Positions 7,569 to 16,187 of a stretch of DNA of 64,000 nt are shown piece by piece (within the stretch, counting starts at the first letter, position 1; every line of letters begins with the position of its first letter). Source of the DNA: an uncultured Clostridia bacterium (lineage in GTDB: Bacteria > Bacillota > Clostridia > TANB77 > CAG-508); contig CAKPLZ010000003.1 in NCBI GenBank assembly GCA_934167835.1, positions 1 through 64,000 on the forward strand, in the 5' to 3' direction. The notes beneath the pieces were generated by a model. That model was not told the origin of the DNA. It worked only from the letters and a program-made list of their open reading frames with translations, and did not search any database. Position numbers and translations under genes: made by a program.

Positions 7569-9359
7569 TTATATTGCAAAACCTGGTGCTATACCGCATC
7601 CACTTGTTGTTCCATAAGTGGTAGCTCCTGAGCTTCCATAAGGGCTAATGTAAAAGAATATTGAGTTTTGGCTTGTTGGAATTGAACGTAGCCACCAATA
7701 TTTTTTTGTACTTTTGCTGTCTTGTTTTACTCTATTAGTAGCTGTATTGTTAACTTTATAATAAGCATACTGAGTTCCAGATGTTTGTGCATCATTTGTA
7801 TCTTTTTTGCCAAATACTTCCCAATAAGACATTAACCATAATTGATCATAATTATCACTTACTGTTGTGTATGATTTTCCACTATTAGTTGATTTTGTAT
7901 ACTCTTTCTTTACGCTCTTTATATAGCTTCTATTTGAAAGTTTAGTTAATACAGTAGCATTTAATACATTTTTTAAATCGCTACCACCCCATCCACTATA
8001 GTTTGTTTTAGCTCCAGTAGAATCGTAAAATATTGCATTACCTATAACATTTACGAATTCAAAGCTTATTCCGGCTTTACTTCCATTTGCCAAAGTATCA
8101 TGGTTAAATCCAATAATTCTAACCTTATATGTTCCCGCTGTTATTGTAGCACGGCTTGCAGTTGCGCTTGACAAAGTTACAGTTGCTGTATCTCCTATTC
8201 CAATTGTTTGTTTTTGATTATTTATTTTTACACTTAATTCTGTTGTTGTGCTTGTTACGCTATTACAATTTGATATTTCATCTGCCATTTTAGATAATGT
8301 TGCCCAGTCGGTGCCCCAATCCTTTGTTGTAGTTCTTTGTTTTGAATCAACTATATCTGTTACATTGCTTGCATCTGCTACGGTTATTGTAATTGTTTTT
8401 TCAGGTACAGCTGATATTGTTCCATCTTCTCTTATGCATTTTGCTGTAACTATTATTTTTGTACCAGCCTGTGCACTAGCATTAACTGTTAATACTCCTT
8501 GATTGCTTATTGTTCCTGCTGATGTTGGATTAATTTTCCATTCAATTGTATCTGTTGCTCCTTCTGTAATTGTAGCAGTTATTTTAACTTTTTCTCCTGG
8601 TTCAACCTCATTTTTATCTGCTTGTAATTCTAGGTTTGTGGCGTAATTAGGATTTTGCAATACATTTATTTTTACATTTTTAGTTATATTAGTACTTTCT
8701 TCTTTTATTGTAAATGCAGAATTATTCCCTATTTGTTGCCCTGCCTCTATAGTGATTTCAGTTCCATTCACTATAGAAATTTCATCTGTTACCTCTGTAT
8801 TTTTTAATTTTATTTTTGGTCCATTTGTATTTGGAATCAATTTCAAGCAATATTCTGTTGCATTGACTTCTGCTCTTGGAGTTTTAGCTATTTTTGCCCT
8901 GTTGCCTTCAATGGTTATTTCATAATATTTTTGATTTATTTCAATATATTCCTTTTCTTCAGTAGTTTCTAAATCTAAGATTATTTGTACTGTTCTGTTT
9001 TCTCCTTGAACAACATTTATTTCATCATTGTTTTTTCCGGTTGAGTCTTTTATTAGCACATCTTTTAAAGTTTCAGGTGATGAACTTAAACTTTTTATTA
9101 TATAACCTTTTTTGTTTAATTCTGCAATTAATTTTGACTGGCTTGTTGCAGACCCCAAATCTTCTACAAAAAGTTCTGCTAATTCCACATTGATTTCTTC
9201 TTCTACAGATGATATTTTGAGATCAGTTTTTGCAGTTTTAGTTGTATCAAATATCCCTCCATTTCTTAACGCAACACTTATTGTAACTCCCCCTAGAATT
9301 AATAGGATTACAATAGTTATTACTAATGCTATCAATGTTATAGCTTTGTTTTCCCTCAT
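7569..9359 (-). CDS. Pilin-like surface protein with Ig-like repeats and DUF6273-type end
   Basis: 596 aa. The N-terminus KAITLIALVITIVILLILG is a class III (prepilin-like) signal: a short charged leader, then a long hydrophobic helix. Residues about 130-240 and 240-330 look like bacterial Ig-like (BIG2) modules (for example GTISNQGVLTVNASAQAGTK). The C-terminal 200 residues end in YWWLRS ... GIAPGFAI, the pattern of DUF6273/lectin-like domains. It shares its N-terminus design with three other proteins in this window, but not their C-terminus or leader. Product assembly into a pilus is inference; no pilus assembly genes are nearby. Confidence 0.65.
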   Translation of the reverse strand: MRENKAITLIALVITIVILLILGGVTISVALRNGGIFDTTKTAKTDLKISSVEEEINVELAELFVEDLGSATSQSKLIAELNKKGYIIKSLSSSPETLKDVLIKDSTGKNNDEINVVQGENRTVQIILDLETTEEKEYIEINQKYYEITIEGNRAKIAKTPRAEVNATEYCLKLIPNTNGPKIKLKNTEVTDEISIVNGTEITIEAGQQIGNNSAFTIKEESTNITKNVKINVLQNPNYATNLELQADKNEVEPGEKVKITATITEGATDTIEWKINPTSAGTISNQGVLTVNASAQAGTKIIVTAKCIREDGTISAVPEKTITITVADASNVTDIVDSKQRTTTKDWGTDWATLSKMADEISNCNSVTSTTTELSVKINNQKQTIGIGDTATVTLSSATASRATITAGTYKVRIIGFNHDTLANGSKAGISFEFVNVIGNAIFYDSTGAKTNYSGWGGSDLKNVLNATVLTKLSNRSYIKSVKKEYTKSTNSGKSYTTVSDNYDQLWLMSYWEVFGKKDTNDAQTSGTQYAYYKVNNTATNRVKQDSKSTKKYWWLRSIPTSQNSIFFYISPYGSSGATTYGTTSGCGIAPGFAI

Positions 9360-9464
9360 TTTTTCTCCTCCTTTGTTATTCTTCTCAATAACTGCATTAA
9401 TTATATACCTATTTTGCTCTCTTGGTCAATATTTTGTTTGAAAAAGTTTATTTTTAAAATGTTA

Positions 9465-9493
9465 TTGTTTTCTTTCTTTGAAAATGATATAAT
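9465..9493 (+). promoter_or_regulatory. Promoter of dnaD-dnaI
   Basis: TTGTTT (9465-9470), 17 nt, TATAAT (9488-9493), followed by AAAAAGGAG and the dnaD ATG at 9520. Confidence 0.6.
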
Positions 9494-9519
9494 ATTTTAA
9501 CTAAAAAGGAGCGATTATT

Positions 9520-10482
9520 ATGAGGTTGGAATATAAAGACAAGTCTATCTTATTTTCACACACAGAAATACCTGATATTTTTTTTACAGAATATATGACT
9601 TGTGCTAATGGTGATTTTGTTAAAATTTATTTATGTTTAGTATTTTTATCAAAATATGATAAAGAAATTAAACTTGCTGATTTATCTAAAAAGCTTAATA
9701 TTCCATTTAATATTATTCAAGCCGGACTTACATTTTGGGAAGAAAATGGCGTTATTACTAAAAAGCCTACTGGATATACTTTAAATAGTTTACAAGAAAT
9801 TGAACTTCATAAGTCTTATTCTCCTAATATTACATTGTCTGCTGAGACTATAAAAAATAATAGTAAAAGCCAATACAGGGCTAAAGCTATTGAAAGTATT
9901 AACAATCAATATTTTCAAGGCATTATGTCTCCTTCTTGGTATAGTGATATTGATTTATGGTTTAAAAAATATGAATTTGACGAGCAAGTTATGGTTTCTT
10001 TGTTTGATTATTGTTTTGGAAAATCTGCACTTCATAAAAACTATGTGCAAACGGTTGCCGAGGCATGGTCTAAAAACAACATAAAAACTTTTAATGACTT
10101 AGAAAATTATTACCAAAAGCGTGATAATATGTCTAAAATAAAGAAAGCCATTGCAAAAAAGCTTGGTCGTTACACTGCTTTCACAGAGTTTGAGGATGAA
10201 TATATTGAAAAATGGGTTTTGGATTATGGATATAATCTTGATATTATAAATATTGCCTTGAAAAAAACCACTTCAAAGGCAAATCCAACATTCGATTATT
10301 TTGATAAACTTCTTACTGATTGGCATGACAGAAAACTAAAGACGCCTGAAGAAGTGCAAAATTTTATGGCTGATTTCAAAAATCAAAATAAAAATATAAA
10401 AGAACTTGAAAAGAAAACAAATTATAACAATTACACTCAAAGGCAATATGATGATTTAAATAAATTATATGCAAATAATTAA
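9520..10482 (+). CDS. dnaD: DnaD-family replication initiation protein
   Basis: 320 aa. The N-terminal winged-helix region (about 1-110) resembles the DnaD/DnaB DDBH1 domain; a second helical DDBH2-like domain (about 205-280) contains the family pattern YIEKWVLDYGYNLDIINIALKK in two parts. In Firmicutes DnaD remodels the origin and brings in the helicase loader, which matches the DnaI-like gene 17 nt downstream. A phage replication protein is an alternative, but the neighbours are housekeeping. Confidence 0.8.
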   Translation: MRLEYKDKSILFSHTEIPDIFFTEYMTCANGDFVKIYLCLVFLSKYDKEIKLADLSKKLNIPFNIIQAGLTFWEENGVITKKPTGYTLNSLQEIELHKSYSPNITLSAETIKNNSKSQYRAKAIESINNQYFQGIMSPSWYSDIDLWFKKYEFDEQVMVSLFDYCFGKSALHKNYVQTVAEAWSKNNIKTFNDLENYYQKRDNMSKIKKAIAKKLGRYTAFTEFEDEYIEKWVLDYGYNLDIINIALKKTTSKANPTFDYFDKLLTDWHDRKLKTPEEVQNFMADFKNQNKNIKELEKKTNYNNYTQRQYDDLNKLYANN

Positions 10483-10499
10483 TAACGAGGTGATTTTAA

Positions 10500-11498
10500 T
10501 TGGTAAGTAACAGCACTTTAAAAGACCTTTTAAATGAATATGATAAAAAGCAAATTAAAGCAAACACTGAATTAGAAAGTAGAAAAGCTGCTTTATATAA
10601 AAAAATTCCGCGATTAGCAGAAATCGAATCTGAATTGAACAGTGTTGCAATCTCTTCTGCTAAGGCTATTTTGTCCACAAATGCTACAGATATACTTAAA
10701 GACTTACAATCAAAAGTTGATGTTTTAAAATCAGAGCGATTAGAGTTACTAAAAAAGGAAGGCAAAACTTTAGATTATCTTTCTCCAACTTTTGAATGTG
10801 CAAAATGTAAAGACACAGGATATGTTTTAGATGGTGAAAAGACTGTTATGTGTAGCTGTTTAAAGCAAAAAATTCTTGATATTGAGTATAATAATTCAAA
10901 CATTGGAAATCTGGATAGAGAAAACTTCAAAAAATTCAATATTAATTTATATTCTGATGAAGTAAATGAAGAAAAATATAATTCTGATTTATCGCCAAGA
11001 GATAATATTAAAGTTATTGGAAAAGAAGCTAAAAAATTTATTAAAAATTTTGATGACCCACTTCAAAAGAATTTGCTTTTTTCTGGCGGAACTGGCCTAG
11101 GGAAAACATTTTTATCAAACTGTATTGTTGCCGAACTTCTTGCACAAGGAAAAACTGTTCTATACCAAACTGCACCTGTTATGTTTGATACATTAATAAA
11201 CGAAATTTTTAATAAAAATTCTGATAATTCTTTTTCCAAAAATTTACTGAATGTAGATTTACTAGTAATTGATGATTTAGGTACCGAAACTATGAATAGT
11301 ATGAAATTTACTGAATTATATAAGATTATTAATACAAGGCTTCTTAACCAAAATGGTAAAATTACGAAGACTATAATTTCAACCAATTTAGATTTGCAAG
11401 GATTATTTAGGACGTATGATGAGAGGATAGTTTCCAGATTTATTGGAAATTATAATATTTATAGATTTTTTGGTGATGATATAAGATTTAAAAAATAA
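10500..11498 (+). CDS. dnaI: Helicase loader DnaI/DnaC-type AAA+ ATPase
   Basis: 332 aa. The N-terminal helical part is followed by a zinc-binding motif CAKC ... CSC (about 100-125) that in DnaI binds the DnaB helicase. The AAA+ module has Walker A GGTGLGKTF (about 199-207), Walker B LLVIDDLGTE (about 256-265) and arginine-finger region. The start is TTG at 10500 behind CGAGGTGA, the only start with a ribosome site. Forms an operon with dnaD; the client helicase dnaB is at 20.8 kb. Confidence 0.88.
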   Translation: MVSNSTLKDLLNEYDKKQIKANTELESRKAALYKKIPRLAEIESELNSVAISSAKAILSTNATDILKDLQSKVDVLKSERLELLKKEGKTLDYLSPTFECAKCKDTGYVLDGEKTVMCSCLKQKILDIEYNNSNIGNLDRENFKKFNINLYSDEVNEEKYNSDLSPRDNIKVIGKEAKKFIKNFDDPLQKNLLFSGGTGLGKTFLSNCIVAELLAQGKTVLYQTAPVMFDTLINEIFNKNSDNSFSKNLLNVDLLVIDDLGTETMNSMKFTELYKIINTRLLNQNGKITKTIISTNLDLQGLFRTYDERIVSRFIGNYNIYRFFGDDIRFKK

Positions 11499-11511
11499 AA
11501 CAAAAGAGGAT

Positions 11512-11538
11512 TCCATTTCTGGTTTCCTCTTATATTTT
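11512..11538. terminator. Terminator after dnaI
   Basis: Stem AGAGGA / TCCTCT followed by a T-rich stretch, between the convergent dnaI and the small gene at 11541. Confidence 0.65.
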
Positions 11539-11540
11539 TA

Positions 11541-11756
11541 TTAGCCACCTGTTGGTTGATTTGCTGATCTTTTTATTTGTAAGTTTAATGCTATATTTCC
11601 ACCTGATGCATCATTTTCGCAATCATAATCTTGACCTTCTATCCAGCAATATACTCTTATTTTTGTTATACCAGGTTGTAATGTGAATATTTCAACTTTA
11701 TCAGTGTCTGGATTTGCTCCAAATGCTGATGTTGTTTTCCTGTAGTTTTCCTCCAT
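11541..11756 (-). CDS. Small surface-protein-like fragment
   Basis: 71 aa. The stretch IRVYCWIEGQDYDCENDASGG resembles the C-terminal strand region of camelysin/TasA-like secreted proteins (pattern W-E-G-x-D-x-D-C). There is no signal peptide, so it is either a remnant of a longer secreted protein or a stand-alone small protein. A GAGAAAA ribosome site is present upstream of its ATG. The family assignment is tentative. Confidence 0.45.
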   Translation of the reverse strand: MEENYRKTTSAFGANPDTDKVEIFTLQPGITKIRVYCWIEGQDYDCENDASGGNIALNLQIKRSANQPTGG

Positions 11757-11912
11757 AGAAATTTTCTCCCTTCTTAATGAAAGTGCTATTTCCCTAAGTG
11801 TAAACCATTTTCTTTGAAGTTATATCATACTAAATTTAATAATTCAACAAGTTTATCTATATTTTAAAAATAAAGGCAGTGACTTTGTTTCACTACCTTT
11901 ATTTTTTGATTT

Positions 11913-12458
11913 TTAATAATTTTCAGCTTTAATTTCAAAATATGCTTTAGGATGATTACATACTGGGCAAACTTCTGGTGCTGATTTTCCAATTACTATA
12001 TGTCCACAATTTCTGCATTTCCAAATTCTGTCTCCATCTTTTGAAAATACTAATCCATTTTCTACATTTTCCAATAATTTTTTATATCTTTCTTCGTGTT
12101 CTTTTTCAATTTTAGCAACTGCACTAAATAAGTATGCTATTCTGTCAAATCCCTCTTCTTTAGCTTCTTTTGCCATTCTTTCATACATGTCTGTCCATTC
12201 AAAGTTTTCTCCTTCAGCTGCTGCTTTTAAATTTTCAACGGTTGATGGAACTTCTCCATCATGAAGTAATTTAAACCACATTTTAGCATGTTCTTTCTCA
12301 TTATCTGCTGTTTCTTGGAATATTGCTGCAATTTGCTCGTATCCTTCTTTTTTTGCTTTAGATGCAAAATATGTGTATTTGTTTCTTGCTTGTGATTCAC
12401 CAGCAAATGCTTCCATTAAGTTTTTTTCTGTTTTTGATCCTTTTAATTCCATTTTCAA
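11913..12458 (-). CDS. rbr: Rubrerythrin
   Basis: 181 aa. The ferritin-like diiron domain (about 1-140) shows the E-x-x-H pairs (EKEHAKMW, EKEHEERY), and the C-terminal rubredoxin domain has CRNC and CPVC. It reduces hydrogen peroxide in strict anaerobes. Single gene, good GGAGG site; the copper-chaperone-like gene lies 21 nt upstream and may be co-transcribed. Confidence 0.95.
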   Translation of the reverse strand: MKMELKGSKTEKNLMEAFAGESQARNKYTYFASKAKKEGYEQIAAIFQETADNEKEHAKMWFKLLHDGEVPSTVENLKAAAEGENFEWTDMYERMAKEAKEEGFDRIAYLFSAVAKIEKEHEERYKKLLENVENGLVFSKDGDRIWKCRNCGHIVIGKSAPEVCPVCNHPKAYFEIKAENY

Positions 12459-12479
12459 TCCTCCTATTTTTTCTTAACA

Positions 12480-12683
12480 TTATTTTATAACTTCAAATCC
12501 TAAATTGTCAAGACTATCTTCAACATTTTTTTCATTAAGATTCTCTGCTTCAATTACTACCTTTCCAGTTATGTGGTCTGCTGTAACCTTTTTAATCTCT
12601 GGCATCTGGCTAAGTGCATTTATTATTCTTCTTTCACATCCAGAACAAGCCATCCCCTTAACATTTATAATATAATCCTTCAT
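12480..12683 (-). CDS. Heavy-metal-associated (CopZ-like) chaperone
   Basis: 67 aa HMA ferredoxin-like domain with the metal motif GMACSGC. The ATG at 12683 is chosen because GGAGGAAG lies 6-10 nt upstream; an earlier in-frame start at 12704 has none. CopZ-type proteins bind Cu(I) and pass it to P-type ATPases, but no copper ATPase is adjacent, so the metal is not certain. Confidence 0.85.
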   Translation of the reverse strand: MKDYIINVKGMACSGCERRIINALSQMPEIKKVTADHITGKVVIEAENLNEKNVEDSLDNLGFEVIK

Positions 12684-12751
12684 AAAACTTCCTCCTTTTG
12701 GCATATATTATATCATATTTTTTTGAAAAATATGTCAATAGCTTTTATAAC

Positions 12752-12783
12752 AAAAAGCAAAGTGTTTTTCACTTTGCTTTTTG
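12752..12783. terminator. Terminator after ileS
   Basis: Long perfect inverted repeat AAAAAGCAAAGTG / CACTTTGCTTTTT with a 5-nt loop, just downstream of the ileS stop on the minus strand. Confidence 0.9.
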
Positions 12784-12789
12784 TTTTAT

Positions 12790-15700
12790 TTACATTCCTT
12801 TAATTTGTACTGTTACCTTTTCTCCATTAATTTCAATTTCTTTTTCAATGTCATTTTCAATTGGTGTGTTTACAAATTTTTCTGTTAATGTATCCTGTGT
12901 AATTCTTTCTAAGTACTCTTCTAATACTTTTTGCATTAATTTTCCTTCTGTTTGTATGCTTAGTGTTATGCGTTGTTCTACTTTTAGTCCTGTATCTTTT
13001 CTTAGTACTTGAAGTGTTCTTACTAAATCTCTATACATTCCTTCTACGATTAAGTCTTCTGTTAGTATAGTATCTAGTGCTATTGTATAGTCGCCTTCTT
13101 TTATTACAACTATATGCGCTTTTGGTTTCATATTCTTTAAGAATACATCTTTTTCAAATGTTCCAAAACCAGGTACTTCTATTTCCTTTACTTCTTCATC
13201 ATTGAATTTTGCGACTAAATCGTGCATTTCTGTGTCTGTTAAGCCTTCTATTTTTGCTTTGAAGTCTTGAATTTTTTCTTTTAACATTCTTCCTGCAACT
13301 TTGAAGTTTACCATTAAGTACTCATCATTTAATATTGATTCATCTTTTATTAAGTTTATTGTTTTTACATTTAATTCTTCTTTGATTATTGGTTCAAAGT
13401 CTCTTATTGATTTTTCAATATCTTTTTCACTTGAAATATACATTGTGTTTAATGGTTGTCTAACTTTTAATTGTTTTTCGTTTCTTAGCATTAATCCAAG
13501 TGCAATTACTTTTCTTATTTCTTCAACTTCTTTTAAAATCTCTTCATTTTCAAATTCTGGTGTTGGAGCTGGATAATCGCTTAAATGTATTGATTTTACT
13601 TCATCTGGTTCAAAGCTTCTTACCATGTTTTGCCAGATTTCTTCTGTCATAAATGGTATTATTGGTGCAATTGCTTGAGACATTTTCTTAATTGTTGTAT
13701 ATAATAAATAGTACACAAGTGTTTTATCACTATCTTCACCAATTTTCCAGAATCTTTTTCTATTTACTCTAACATAGAAGTTTGATATATCATCAACAAA
13801 TATTTCAAATTCTTTAACTAAGTTTTGAACCTGATAATTATCCATTGATTTTTTAGCAACTTCTAAGAATTTGTTTAATCTTGCAAGTAACCATTTATCT
13901 GTTTTTTCAAGTTTTGACATGTCTAATTTATAGTCTTTTAAATTTGGCATATCAAGCACTGCATAAGTATTGAAGAATACATAAATATTCCAGAAGTTTA
14001 ATAATTTTCTTCTTGATTCATCTCCTAAATTGAATCCGAATCTTACATCATTATTAACTTGTGCTCCTGCATACAAATATCTTATTGGGTCTGCTCCTAT
14101 TTTTTCTGCTGCCTCATCAAATTTAATCATATAGCCTGATTTAGAGAATTTTCCTCCATCTTCCTTGATAACTGCACTATATGTAAGTACAGATTCATAA
14201 GGTGCTCTTCCCTCTAGTACTACAGACATGAATAGTAATGAATAGAACCATAATCTTATTTGTTCTTTCATTTCTGTTACCCATTCTGCTGGGAAATATT
14301 GTTTCCAGTATTCTTTATCTGTAAAGTATTTTAATGTTGAGAATGGTACAATACCAGCATCTAGCCAGCAATCTCCAACATCTTTTATTCTTTGAACATG
14401 TTTTCCACAATGTGGGCAAACTATTTCTATTCCATCTATCCAAGGTCTATGTAAGTCTGGTAATTCGTCTACTTTTTTAGGGTCAACGGCTAATGTTTTT
14501 AGTTCTTCTCTTGAACCTACAACTGTAACTTTTCCACACTCTTCGCAAGGATATATTGGAAGTGGTAAACCATAAAATCTCTTTCTTGAAATTGCCCAGT
14601 TGCCCATGTTATTTAGCCAATCTTCCATTCTCTTTCCTGCAAAGTCTGGTGTCCATTTAACTTGCCTTGCAGCTTCTATAAGTTTTGGTCTTATTTTATC
14701 ACTATTAATATGCCATTCTTGAACTGCTTTAAATACTACTTCGCTCTTGCATCTCCAACATACTGGATAGCTGTGTTCGTGTTCTTCTACTTTATATAAT
14801 TTATTTCTTTTCTTTAATTCCTCAAATACAAGTTCTGCAACTTCTTTTGTATTGTGTCCTGTCATAAATCCAAATCCATCTAGTATTACACCTTCATCAT
14901 CAATTGGAACTACAACATCTAAGCCTTCTCTTTTTCCAAGTTCAAAGTCTTCAGCACCACAACCTGGAGCAATGTGTACAACACCTGTACCATCTTCTGA
15001 AGAAACATCTTCCCATGCGACTACTCTATGGTCTATTTCTTTTTGTTTTTCCATTTCTGGGAAACAAGTTTCATATTTTAAGCCAACTAGTTTTTCACCT
15101 TTGAAGCTATCTACAACTTCAACTTTGTCGTCTCCTAAAATTCTTAAAGCATTTTTATCCATTATTAAGAATTTATCATCTGATTTTACTTTAACTTTAA
15201 CATAATCAATCTCTGGATTAACTGCTAATGCCACGTTTGAAGATAGTGTCCATGGAGTTGTTGTCCAAACTACTATTTTGCTATCTGTTCCTATTAATGG
15301 TAGTTTGAAGAATACTGATTTATGTACCATTTGCTTATATGAACCAGCCATTTCGTGTTCTGATAAAGATGTTCCACATCTTGGGCACCAAGGCATTGGT
15401 CTAAATGATCTTTCTATCATTCCTAATTCATCACATTTCTTTAAGAAATGCCATATTGCAGTAATGTTTTCCTTTGTATTTGTGTAATATGAATTATCCC
15501 AGTCCATCCATTGCCCTAGTCTCTTAGATTGTTCTGTAATCGTCTTTGAAAAATGGTCAACACGGGCTAAACATTTTTTAGTAAAGTTCTCTAATCCATA
15601 TTTTTCAATATCTTTTTTATCATTAAATCCTAACTCTTTTTCAACTTCAACTTCTATCCAAAGACCTTGTCCATCAAAACCATTTCTATAATGTGAAGTA

Positions 15701-15939
15701 TAACCATTCATTCCCTTGTAACGTATGTATATATCTTTTAAAGTTCTTCCCCAAGCATGGTGAATACCCATTGGATTATTAGCTGTAATTGGTCCATCCA
15801 AAAATCTAAACTTCTTGCCATCCTTGTTCTTCTCCAAAAGAGCCTTAAAACACTTCTCATCCTCCCAAAACTTCATAACATCATGTTCCATATCAATAAA
15901 ATTAAAATTTGGTTCAACTTTTTTCATAAATATATACAC
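12790..15939 (-). CDS. ileS: Isoleucyl-tRNA synthetase
   Basis: Class I synthetase of 1049 aa charging tRNA-Ile. The HIGH-like motif is NPMGIHHAWG, the KMSKS-like loop is KFSKSG, and the editing domain (TTTPWTLSSN) is present. A zinc site CPRCG and a C-terminal tRNA-binding region follow. The form resembles the long IleS type (GFDGQGLWIEVEVEKELG). A GTG at 15939 and an ATG at 15927 both fit; neither has a strong ribosome site, and the ATG matches family N-termini better. No T-box leader is visible upstream. Confidence 0.93.
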   Translation of the reverse strand: MYIFMKKVEPNFNFIDMEHDVMKFWEDEKCFKALLEKNKDGKKFRFLDGPITANNPMGIHHAWGRTLKDIYIRYKGMNGYTSHYRNGFDGQGLWIEVEVEKELGFNDKKDIEKYGLENFTKKCLARVDHFSKTITEQSKRLGQWMDWDNSYYTNTKENITAIWHFLKKCDELGMIERSFRPMPWCPRCGTSLSEHEMAGSYKQMVHKSVFFKLPLIGTDSKIVVWTTTPWTLSSNVALAVNPEIDYVKVKVKSDDKFLIMDKNALRILGDDKVEVVDSFKGEKLVGLKYETCFPEMEKQKEIDHRVVAWEDVSSEDGTGVVHIAPGCGAEDFELGKREGLDVVVPIDDEGVILDGFGFMTGHNTKEVAELVFEELKKRNKLYKVEEHEHSYPVCWRCKSEVVFKAVQEWHINSDKIRPKLIEAARQVKWTPDFAGKRMEDWLNNMGNWAISRKRFYGLPLPIYPCEECGKVTVVGSREELKTLAVDPKKVDELPDLHRPWIDGIEIVCPHCGKHVQRIKDVGDCWLDAGIVPFSTLKYFTDKEYWKQYFPAEWVTEMKEQIRLWFYSLLFMSVVLEGRAPYESVLTYSAVIKEDGGKFSKSGYMIKFDEAAEKIGADPIRYLYAGAQVNNDVRFGFNLGDESRRKLLNFWNIYVFFNTYAVLDMPNLKDYKLDMSKLEKTDKWLLARLNKFLEVAKKSMDNYQVQNLVKEFEIFVDDISNFYVRVNRKRFWKIGEDSDKTLVYYLLYTTIKKMSQAIAPIIPFMTEEIWQNMVRSFEPDEVKSIHLSDYPAPTPEFENEEILKEVEEIRKVIALGLMLRNEKQLKVRQPLNTMYISSEKDIEKSIRDFEPIIKEELNVKTINLIKDESILNDEYLMVNFKVAGRMLKEKIQDFKAKIEGLTDTEMHDLVAKFNDEEVKEIEVPGFGTFEKDVFLKNMKPKAHIVVIKEGDYTIALDTILTEDLIVEGMYRDLVRTLQVLRKDTGLKVEQRITLSIQTEGKLMQKVLEEYLERITQDTLTEKFVNTPIENDIEKEIEINGEKVTVQIKGM

Positions 15940-16038
15940 TCGCTTTCTTTAAACTAATACTAAATATATTATCACATTCTTTACATAATAGCAATATTTT
16001 TTTAAGATTTTTAAGATTTTTTTAATAGTACGCGGTCA

Positions 16039-16100
16039 ACAAAAAAACGCCTACTGGCGTTTAATCCAGCGAAAATTTCCCGAGAGGAAAATTTTCGCCC
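16039..16100 (-). terminator. Terminator of pilin-like gene A, with preceding hairpin
   Basis: On the minus strand an inverted repeat of GCGAAAATTTTCC type (16069-16098) precedes AAACGCCAGTAGGCGTTT and a T run (16061-16039). Nearly the same arrangement follows pilin-like gene C at 41.37 kb. Confidence 0.8.
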
Positions 16101-16187
16101 TATTATTCCTAATTTTATTACCCTAAAACTACTTCCTGCTATTTTTTTACTGTATCGCCTTCAAGCTTACAGATTTACATAAAGTGC
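16101..16187 (-). repeat. Conserved 3' block of variable pilin-like genes, copy A
   Basis: The codons for Ala-Leu-Tyr-Val plus downstream strings such as GGCGATACAGTA and GAAGTAGTTTTAGG recur after genes A, B (35347-35425) and C (41420-41516). Conservation outside the coding region, next to hypervariable sequence, is what an initiation-of-mutagenic-homing region of a diversity-generating retroelement would show. Confidence 0.55.
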
